DNA of 27,372 nt, taken from positions 1 to 27,372 of the forward strand of contig NZ_DASRGV010000060.1 of NCBI RefSeq assembly GCF_035650855.1. Direction: 5' to 3'. The position numbers and the translations under genes are program-made. Under the pieces are notes generated by a model. It ran no database searches, was not told the origin of the DNA, and saw nothing but the letters and a program-made list of their open reading frames with translations. The stretch is from Actinocrinis sp035650855. Lineage in GTDB: Bacteria > Actinomycetota > Actinomycetes > Streptomycetales > Catenulisporaceae. This document shows positions 8,447 through 14,174 of this stretch, piece by piece. The stretch's first letter is position 1; each line of letters opens with the position of its first letter.

Positions 8447-8519
8447 TGTCTTGACTCCGATTTCTGAGGTGGGGGTGCCGGTGGAGCTGGGGAAGGTGTT
8501 GACGCGCCCCGTCCCGACG

Positions 8520-8548
8520 AGTGTCGGACGCGGCGGCCGAGCAGTCAA
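8520..8548 (-). promoter_or_regulatory. Candidate internal promoter before the importer genes
   Basis: Read on the minus strand, TTGACT (8548-8543) is followed after 17 bp by GACACT (8525-8520), a reasonable SigA/HrdB-like pair. It would place a start near 8513 and a leader of about 67 bases ahead of the lipoprotein GTG. The TTGACT overlaps the stop codon of the epimerase-like gene. A short imperfect hairpin at the same place could instead be an RNA-processing site that favours the binding-protein message. Confidence 0.35.
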
Positions 8549-9459
8549 GATTTATTCATAAATAATTCGTACTCCTGGCCGATTCCGGCTTGGACGATCA
8601 CGCGCCAGGCCGTCCGCGCGCCGGAGGCGAGGGGATCGAGGTTCGCGAACGCGGCGGCGGGATCGTCGTGCACGCCGAACGCGGGCTCGATCGCGACGTG
8701 CCGCAGCGGAGGGTCGCCCCAGCCGCCGAGGTTGAGCCACAGCCCGAAATGAAGGCAGGTCGAGTCCGCGACCTTCCAGGCAAGCCACTCGCCGGCGCTG
8801 TCGTCGACGACGGCCACGACGTCCGGCAGCGGCGGCTCCAGCCACAACTTGGCCGCCCGCCCAACCGTGTCAGCGAGCGAGATCTCGGTGGCCGGCCCCG
8901 TGGCCGACTCCGCGTCCACCGCGCCGCCGATCAGGTCATCGAACGCTGAGTCATCGCGCTCGCCGTCGCGGTACGCGCTGTCCACACGTAGCCGCACCGG
9001 CGACGAACTGACGATGCGCATGCGTTCGTGCGCCGCGAGCAGCATGTGCTGCGCCCAAGCCCAGGCGAGAGGCTCGTCACCGAGGTTCTCCAGTCGGTAC
9101 CCGATTCGCAGCGCGTTGTGCCGATGCGAGCCTTCTGTCGTCGCGATCTCGCGCTCGAAGCGGTATCCGCGCCCTTCCGGCTCGACCGCCCCGGCCAGCG
9201 AGTCAGGGGACTGCGTCATCCACGGCAGCCGCCAGACGTCGCCGTGATCCTGCAAGCCGCCGTCCATCGCGGCGCCGATGTTCGGGAAGCACTCGTCCCA
9301 GCCCGAGCAGTCCAGCCGCGCCCAGTCCTGACCAGGCTCCGGGGCCGCGAGCGGCCGGACGGGCGCGGCCAGCCACTCACGGCCGGCCGCGCCGAAACGC
9401 AGGCTGCTGACTTTCCCGCCCAGTTCGGGCTTCCATTGCAGCCGCGCGCCGTCGCTCAC
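8545..9459 (-). CDS. Aldose 1-epimerase-like (galactose mutarotase fold) protein
   Basis: A 304-residue beta-sandwich protein of the galactose-mutarotase-like superfamily. Supporting features are the opening strand pattern LQWKPELGGKVSSLRF, the conserved DECFPNI and DHGDVWRLPW blocks (55-61, 71-80), a candidate catalytic His138 in WAWAQHMLLAA, and Glu258 in HVAIEPAFG, which matches the catalytic glutamate region. It probably interconverts alpha and beta anomers of the imported or released sugar, supplying the beta anomer to the dehydrogenase. It has no signal peptide, so it is cytoplasmic. The start is GTG 9459, 18 bp after the glycosidase stop, with a weak GGGGTGA ribosome site. It is divergent enough from GalM that another carbohydrate epimerase or a binding role remains possible. 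Confidence 0.75.
   Translation of the reverse strand: MSDGARLQWKPELGGKVSSLRFGAAGREWLAAPVRPLAAPEPGQDWARLDCSGWDECFPNIGAAMDGGLQDHGDVWRLPWMTQSPDSLAGAVEPEGRGYRFEREIATTEGSHRHNALRIGYRLENLGDEPLAWAWAQHMLLAAHERMRIVSSSPVRLRVDSAYRDGERDDSAFDDLIGGAVDAESATGPATEISLADTVGRAAKLWLEPPLPDVVAVVDDSAGEWLAWKVADSTCLHFGLWLNLGGWGDPPLRHVAIEPAFGVHDDPAAAFANLDPLASGARTAWRVIVQAGIGQEYELFMNKS
8552..8565. promoter_or_regulatory. AT-rich inverted repeat, candidate operator
   Basis: TTATT (8552-8556) and AATAA (8561-8565) are perfect inverted arms around a 4-base spacer, lying just upstream of the candidate internal -35. The box falls on the last codons of the epimerase-like gene (LFMNKS), an unusually AT-rich choice of codons in this high-GC DNA. 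It resembles the AT-rich boxes in the 12118-12292 divergent region (shared core TTAWTWATG, loosely). Confidence 0.3.
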
Positions 9460-9477
9460 CGTTTCACCCCGGATCCC

Positions 9478-12117
9478 TTAGGCCGCCGGGAGCGTCGCGA
9501 CCGAGACCTCAGCCGCCGAGGCGTAACCGTTGGCGCCGGCCGTCGCGGCCAGCCGCACGTAGCGCGCCCGCGTTGGGGCGATCTGCACCGACTTGAGCAG
9601 CGCGTCCTGGCTCCAGGTCCCGGCCGGCGCGGCGGCAGTGAACGTCACTGCGTCGGTGCTGACCTCGACCGTGTAGCCGGTGATCGTGCCGGTGATGTCG
9701 CCGTCGAGTCGAGGCTGGTAGGTCAGACCCGTGACGGTCTGCACCGAGCCGAGGTCCACGGTCAGCGCGATCGGCAGCGGGTCGTGCACCGGGCTGAACT
9801 GCGAGTGCCACAGGGTTGTGACATCGCCGTCGACCGCGTTGGACGCCGGGTAGCCGTTGTTCGCACTCGTCGCGGTGGCGCTCAGCGTGACGGGCTCGGC
9901 GAAGTGCGGCCACGGTCCGCTCGGCACGGTCGCGACCGGCGCGCCGCAGGCGATCCGCAGGCCGCCCCAGTCGGTGCGGTCGTTGTAGCCGCCGTCGCCG
10001 CCGTCACCGACCATCAGGCTGAGGACCTTCGCAGAGCCCAGATTCACCGAGACCTCGTGCGTGGCGGCGCGGGTGACCGGGCCGCTGTCGTAGAGCTTCA
10101 CGCCGTCGCCGTAGACCTGGAAGGTGGCCGTGCCGCCGCTCGGATCGAAGTTCGCCGAGTCGTCGATGCCCACGGTCGCGGTCAGCGTCGTGCAGTTGCC
10201 GCCGGTGTAGTAGTCGATCGTGGAGGGCGAGGCGGTTCCGACGCCGGTCGGGTAGGTCACGCCGTGCATCACCAGCGGTCCGCCGCCCGCGTCGTCGCGG
10301 TCGACGCGCGGCACGAGGTAGCCGCTGGCCGCGTCGAGCCACGCGTGGTGGCTGAGCGGCACGGTGCCGGAGGGCGGTGCGGACGGCACCTGCACGGTAC
10401 CGGCGCCGCTCGCGCCCAGGGTCCTGAGACCGCTGTCGCTGTACCAGCTGTACGAGGCGGTCGCAGTGAGCTGATCCGGTCCGGGCATGGTGCCCTCAGG
10501 GACGGTGACCTGCCACGCTCCGGACAGCGATTGCCCGGTACCGAGCCGACTCACATGGGTCGGCTCGCTGCTGGTCGCGGTCCAGCCGGCCGGAAGGTTC
10601 AGCGCCAGCTTGACGTCGACGATCGGACTACGGCCGTTGTTGGCGAAGCTGGCGGTCACCGGGAAGCTGTCGCCGGGGGCCACCAGCGGCAACTGCGCCT
10701 TGGCGGTCGGCGTGATGCTGGCCGGGGACAGTGTCGTCGAGGGCTGCGTTTCACCGATGGCGGTGGCGCGCGAGACGCGCAACAGCACGACGCTGTGGCC
10801 GGGCACGGTCGCGGAGATCGCGCCGGCGGTTTCCGTCGTCGAGTGCTGCCACAGGTCGCGCAGCGCGTACGCGCCGGCCGTCGGCAGGCCTGCCTGCCGA
10901 GCGGTGGTCGAGATCTGCTGCGGCGCGGCGCCGCGGTTGAACAGCGCGACGGCGTAGTCGCCGCCGGACAGCGGCTTGGCCCACACCTGCGCGTCTCCGG
11001 CGGCCGAGGTCCAGATCGCGGCGCCCTGGACGCCGAGCGGATCCTGGTCCACGGCGAGCACTTCGCGGTTGGTCAGCGCACTGAGGCTGGCGGCGGACAG
11101 CGTGCGCACGTCGCCGCCGATGATCAGCGGCGCCGCGACCATCGACCACATGGAGAACTGGGCCTGGAACTCGTTGCCGGAGAAGCCGAGGCCGGGGGCG
11201 AGGTAGTCGGGGTCGTTCCAGTGTCCGGGACCGGCGGCCTCGGGGTGCGCGGCGTCCGCGTCGAGGTTGCGCAGCATGTCAGAGTACTGAACATTGTTCG
11301 GGAAGCCGATGTCGGTGTCGGTGCGCCAGGAGTTGCCGGTGCTCGGGCCGAACTTGTACGAGTCATAGGCCGAGCGGCCGGGCGCGGCGCCGGTCTCGGG
11401 GATGAACGGGTTGCAGATGTTGAACAGCATCGGCCGGTGGCTGCTGTTGTTCAGCAGCGCGTCGCGGAACTGCCCGTAGGCGGCGGCCGGGTCGAGGCCC
11501 TGCTGCTCGCCGCCGCAGAAGTCGACCTTGACCGCGTCGTATCCCCACGCGGCGAAGGTGTTCACGTCCTGCTGGTAGCGGCCGTAGCTGCCCTGGTTCG
11601 GGCCGCCGCAGCCATTGCGGCCGGAATCGGTGTAGATGCCCGCCTTCAGGCCCTTGGCGTGGATGTAGTCGGCGACGGCCTTCATTCCGTCCGGCCACTG
11701 CGCCGAGCTGACGGTGATGTCGCCGCCGGCGTCGCGGGTGCCGCTCCACCAGCCGCCGTCGATCCACACGTAGTCGTAGCCGGCTGCCGCAAGGCCCTTG
11801 CTGACGAGGGCGTCGGCCTCGGCCTTGATGGTCGCCTCGTCGAAGCCGGAGCCGAGGCCGTAGTAGGTGTTCCAGCCCTGATAGGGAGTCTTCGCCAGGT
11901 CGTTGATCGGCGGCGTGGTGTTCGCACCGATGGGCGCGCCGCGGTAGGTGGCGGCGGCCGGGGCAGCGGTGTCGTGGGCGGCCGAGGTCGGCCCGGCCAC
12001 GCCGAGCAGCGCCGCCGAGGCGACCAGCACGACGCCCGCCGGACCCCTCCCCCGGCGTCTCCACCTGGGCGCCGCGCCCGCCGGCGCAGCGCGTCGCGAT
12101 CGCAAGGGTATCAGCAT
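9478..12117 (-). CDS. Secreted multidomain GH27 glycosidase (alpha-galactosidase family)
   Basis: An 879-residue exported enzyme. It has an Arg-rich signal peptide (cut near residue 46), then a GH27 barrel and its beta domain (about 75-450). Next come an NEW3-type domain (about 470-575), an NPCBM domain (about 585-725, LSHHAWLDAASGYL) and a C-terminal F5/8C or CBM32-like domain (about 740-875). Asp199 in AVKVDFCGG is the expected nucleophile and Asp269 in WRTDTDI aligns with the acid/base Asp231 of human alpha-galactosidase A. The ATG at 12117 is chosen for AGGAG at 12130-12126 and a promoter -10 that covers the earlier ATG at 12171. GH27 enzymes release alpha-galactose, though beta-L-arabinopyranose and other specificities exist. 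Two galactose-contact positions differ here (Gly121 and Asn236 in place of Asp93 and Glu203), so the exact substrate is uncertain. Confidence 0.9.
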   Translation of the reverse strand: MLIPLRSRRAAPAGAAPRWRRRGRGPAGVVLVASAALLGVAGPTSAAHDTAAPAAATYRGAPIGANTTPPINDLAKTPYQGWNTYYGLGSGFDEATIKAEADALVSKGLAAAGYDYVWIDGGWWSGTRDAGGDITVSSAQWPDGMKAVADYIHAKGLKAGIYTDSGRNGCGGPNQGSYGRYQQDVNTFAAWGYDAVKVDFCGGEQQGLDPAAAYGQFRDALLNNSSHRPMLFNICNPFIPETGAAPGRSAYDSYKFGPSTGNSWRTDTDIGFPNNVQYSDMLRNLDADAAHPEAAGPGHWNDPDYLAPGLGFSGNEFQAQFSMWSMVAAPLIIGGDVRTLSAASLSALTNREVLAVDQDPLGVQGAAIWTSAAGDAQVWAKPLSGGDYAVALFNRGAAPQQISTTARQAGLPTAGAYALRDLWQHSTTETAGAISATVPGHSVVLLRVSRATAIGETQPSTTLSPASITPTAKAQLPLVAPGDSFPVTASFANNGRSPIVDVKLALNLPAGWTATSSEPTHVSRLGTGQSLSGAWQVTVPEGTMPGPDQLTATASYSWYSDSGLRTLGASGAGTVQVPSAPPSGTVPLSHHAWLDAASGYLVPRVDRDDAGGGPLVMHGVTYPTGVGTASPSTIDYYTGGNCTTLTATVGIDDSANFDPSGGTATFQVYGDGVKLYDSGPVTRAATHEVSVNLGSAKVLSLMVGDGGDGGYNDRTDWGGLRIACGAPVATVPSGPWPHFAEPVTLSATATSANNGYPASNAVDGDVTTLWHSQFSPVHDPLPIALTVDLGSVQTVTGLTYQPRLDGDITGTITGYTVEVSTDAVTFTAAAPAGTWSQDALLKSVQIAPTRARYVRLAATAGANGYASAAEVSVATLPAA

Positions 12118-12170
12118 CCTGCGTACTCCTGCCTGTGGTGAGGGCTTCCCGACCCGCGCGGATTTCCGCA

Positions 12171-12199
12171 TTATTAACGAATTAAACTGGGGCCGTCAA
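12171..12199 (-). promoter_or_regulatory. Main promoter of the galactose/galactonate operon
   Basis: On the minus strand TTGACG (12199-12194) and TAATAA (12176-12171) are separated by exactly 17 bp, a near-consensus housekeeping promoter. Transcription would start near 12164, leaving about 47 bases of leader with AGGAG before ATG 12117. The spacer and -10 are strikingly AT-rich and contain the repeat TTAA-N4-TTAA, a likely regulator site. Eight same-strand genes follow with gaps of at most about 100 bp. Confidence 0.65.
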
Positions 12200-12268
12200 C
12201 GGCCGCCGCCGACCCGCCCGAAGATCCGGCCGCGGTTGCCAGCGCGACCCGCGAACTGCAAAACTTGT

Positions 12269-12283
12269 CATAATTAATCCGAA
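12269..12283 (+). promoter_or_regulatory. Candidate -10/operator of the dehydrogenase gene
   Basis: CATAAT (12269-12274) within an AT-rich block just before the ribosome site can serve as a -10 for the SDR-regulator pair; no good -35 is seen at 17 bp. Read on the minus strand the block contains TTCG followed by ATTAATTATG, which resembles TTCG-TTAATAATG at the operon promoter about 95 bp away, suggesting one regulator binds both. Inference only. Confidence 0.35.
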
Positions 12284-12292
12284 GGGACCGCC

Positions 12293-13051
12293 GTGCAGAC
12301 ACGCCGCTTCGAGGGCCGCACCGCCCTGGTGACCGGGGCTTCCTCCGGAATCGGCGCAGCCACGGCCCGCCGGTTCGCGGCGGAGGGCGCGTCGGTCGTC
12401 CTGGCCGACATCGCCGACGAGCCCGGCCGGCAGATCGCCAAGTCGATCACCGCGGACGGCGGCGACGCCGAGTACATCCACTGCGACACGTCCAGCGGCG
12501 CCGACTGGGCAGCCGTACGTGACCGCGTCCGCGAGCGCCACGGCCGCCTCGACGTGCTCAACCACAACGCGTACTACTTCAAGTCGGCCAAGCTGCTCGA
12601 CCTCGAACTCGCCGACTGGCACCGCCAGCTCGATGTGGCGCTGACCGGCGCGTACCACGGCATGCGCGCCTTCCTGCCGATGCTGCAGGAGGTCAGGGGC
12701 AACGCCGTGTTCACCTCGTCCGTGCACGCGAACTTCGGCCTGCCCGACCACCCCGCCTACGCGGCGGCGAAGGGCGCGCTGGTCTCGCTGGCGCGCCAGC
12801 TGTCGGTCGAATACGCCCCCGAAGTACGGGTGAACGCCCTGCTTCCGGGACCTATCCTGACTCCGGCGTGGGATGACATCGACGAGGCCGGCCGGGCGCT
12901 GAGCGTCAGCGCGACCCCTGCTGGACGGCTGGGCCGCCCCGACGAGGTCGCCGCGGCGATCGCGTTCCTCGCCTCCGCGGACGCGTCGTTCGTCAACGGC
13001 GCGAGCCTGGTGGTGGACGGCGGCTGGAGCGTCGCGAAGGCCTCCGCCTAG
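12293..13051 (+). CDS. Short-chain dehydrogenase/reductase, candidate galactose 1-dehydrogenase
   Basis: A 252-residue classical SDR. The cofactor loop is TGASSGIG (14-21), with Asp39 after the second strand suggesting NAD preference. The usual NNAG is replaced by NHNA (90-93). The catalytic set is Ser142/143 with Tyr156-X3-Lys160, followed by LLPGPILTPAW. Oxidation of D-galactose to galactono-1,4(1,5)-lactone is inferred from its place opposite the galactonate operon; the family alone does not fix the substrate, and glucose, arabinose or fucose dehydrogenase are alternatives. The GTG at 12293 follows AAGGGA at a 5-base spacing. The regulator gene follows after 76 bp on the same strand. Confidence 0.85.
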   Translation: MQTRRFEGRTALVTGASSGIGAATARRFAAEGASVVLADIADEPGRQIAKSITADGGDAEYIHCDTSSGADWAAVRDRVRERHGRLDVLNHNAYYFKSAKLLDLELADWHRQLDVALTGAYHGMRAFLPMLQEVRGNAVFTSSVHANFGLPDHPAYAAAKGALVSLARQLSVEYAPEVRVNALLPGPILTPAWDDIDEAGRALSVSATPAGRLGRPDEVAAAIAFLASADASFVNGASLVVDGGWSVAKASA

Positions 13052-13127
13052 CCGGCGGGAGCGGGCGCGTAGGAAATCCAAGCTCGAGCAGTTGCCCGAG
13101 TCAGGCGAACGGAGCGGTAAGGATCTG

Positions 13128-13886
13128 ATGAGCAGCTACCAGGGCCGCGGGCTTCACGGTCAGGTCGTCGAGCAGCTGGGCGAACGCATCGTCGGCGGCG
13201 TGTACCCCGAGGGCGCGCCGGTGTTCTCCGAGCAGCTTGAGCGCGAGTTCGACGTCAGCAAGACGGTCGTGCGCGAGGCGCTCAAGGTGCTGGCCGCCAA
13301 GGGCCTGGTGGAGAGCCGGCAGAAGCGGGGCACGGTGATCCGGCCGCGCGAGGCGTGGAATCTGCTCGACGCGGACGTGCTGCGCTGGCAGGGCCGCGAG
13401 GCGCCGAACTTCGTGTTCCTGGAGAACCTGGCGGAGGTGCGCGGCATCGTCGAACCCGCGGCCGCCCGCCTCGCCGCCGAGCGCCGCACCGAGGACGACC
13501 TGGCCGAGCTGGACTCGGCCCTGGCCGCGATGGCCGCGGCGGTGCACACGCCCGACGCGATGGTCGACGCCGACCTGCGCTTCCACCGCGCGCTGCTCAA
13601 CGCCGCGCACAACGAGGTGCTCAGCCGCATGGAGGTCATCCTGGCCGCCGGGCTGCAGGTGCGCGACCGGTTCGTGCACCACAGCCGGCACGGCTCGGAC
13701 CCGATGCCCTCGCACCGCGCCCTGCTCGACGCGATCCGCGACGGCGACGCGCGCGCCGCCGGCCTCACCGTCGAGGCGCTGCTCGCCCAGGCCGCGGCCG
13801 ACCTCGCCCAAGTGCGCGAGCACGCGGAGGGCACCACCAAACGCACTGGCCGCGCGCCCGCTCGGCGAAGCAGAAGCGCCGCCTGA
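13128..13886 (+). CDS. GntR/FadR-family transcriptional regulator
   Basis: A 252-residue regulator. Residues about 10-75 form a winged helix-turn-helix: LGERIVGGVYPEGAPVFSEQLEREFDVSKTVVREALKVLAAKGLVESRQKRGTVI in outline. Residues about 95-225 form an all-helical FCD effector domain, in which DLRFHRALLNAAHNEVL and the later MPSHRALLDAI contain the Asp and His residues that usually bind a metal near the ligand pocket. DgoR-type regulators of galactonate genes belong to this family, and the gene is adjacent to the whole galactonate set, so it is the best candidate for the local repressor, perhaps responding to galactonate or KDGal. The ATG at 13128 has AAGGA directly upstream; the ATG at 13092 lacks one. 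The C-terminus ends in a basic Arg/Ser-rich tail. Confidence 0.9.
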   Translation: MSSYQGRGLHGQVVEQLGERIVGGVYPEGAPVFSEQLEREFDVSKTVVREALKVLAAKGLVESRQKRGTVIRPREAWNLLDADVLRWQGREAPNFVFLENLAEVRGIVEPAAARLAAERRTEDDLAELDSALAAMAAAVHTPDAMVDADLRFHRALLNAAHNEVLSRMEVILAAGLQVRDRFVHHSRHGSDPMPSHRALLDAIRDGDARAAGLTVEALLAQAAADLAQVREHAEGTTKRTGRAPARRSRSAA

Positions 13887-13893
13887 GCGATCG

Positions 13894-13949
13894 CATCAAC
13901 ACTGCCGCATCAACTCGGCCACATCAACACTGCAGCATCAACTCGGCCA
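13894..13949 (+). repeat. Tandem repeat: two 28-bp units, each two 14-bp halves
   Basis: Four 14-bp blocks follow one another: CATCAACACTGCCG, CATCAACTCGGCCA, CATCAACACTGCAG, CATCAACTCGGCCA. The two 28-bp units differ at one base, and a fifth truncated CATCA follows at 13950. The array begins 7 bp after the regulator stop. It lacks spacers, so it is not CRISPR. Its function is unknown; recent slippage duplication is likely. Confidence 0.9.
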
Positions 13950-14018
13950 CATCAGACCATGCACCTGCGACAGAAGAGCCCTGATTTTCACACGGTCCGC
14001 CGGGTGGCAAAAAGAAAG

Positions 14019-14040
14019 GGCAAGGAGACCTCTCCTCGCC
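14019..14040 (+). terminator. Candidate terminator after the SDR-regulator unit
   Basis: GGCAAGGAG (14019-14027) and CTCCTCGCC (14032-14040) pair at 8 of 9 positions around a 4-base loop, followed by ACTCTTAACTT. The hairpin stands between the regulator gene and the RAE/rph promoter region, which suits a terminator that insulates the two units. Confidence 0.45.
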
Positions 14041-14061
14041 ACTCTTAACTTATACCGCACC

Positions 14062-14082
14062 GGGGGGCTTGCGGCAAGGCCG
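14062..14082 (+). promoter_or_regulatory. Rifamycin-associated element (RAE)-like inverted repeat
   Basis: GGGGCTTGCGGCAAGGCC (14064-14081) contains CTTGC-G-GCAAG, a perfect 5-bp inverted repeat with a single central base. To my knowledge this is the RAE motif found upstream of rifamycin-inactivating genes in actinomycetes, needed for rifamycin-induced expression. It lies about 95 bp before the start of a rifamycin phosphotransferase gene, as expected. The match to the published consensus is from memory. Confidence 0.72.
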
Positions 14083-14109
14083 GGGCCAGGGCGCAGAATC
14101 GTCGGGCAC

Positions 14110-14135
14110 CGCCGCCACTTGCGGTAATGGCGGCG
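14110..14135 (+). promoter_or_regulatory. Inverted repeat in the rph promoter/leader region
   Basis: CGCCGCCA (14110-14117) and TGGCGGCG (14128-14135) are perfect 8-bp arms around a 10-base loop containing CTTGCGG, which repeats one half of the RAE core. It could be a second regulator half-site at DNA level or a hairpin in the leader RNA. No -10/-35 pair for rph was convincing. Confidence 0.35.
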
Positions 14136-14174
14136 CGATATGCGTGTGTTGTCATCGACGTACGGGGAATCGCA

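Noticed and set aside
9028..12141. A 1037-codon open frame on the plus strand
   Set aside because: It is antisense to the GH27 gene, is Arg/Gly/Val/Asp-rich with no domain pattern, and arises from high third-position GC in the real gene.
12118..12171. GH27 start at ATG 12171
   Set aside because: That ATG overlaps the promoter -10 and has no ribosome site; ATG 12117 has AGGAG and gives a normal signal peptide.
13894..13954. CRISPR array
   Set aside because: The units are directly adjacent without unique spacers and no cas genes are nearby.
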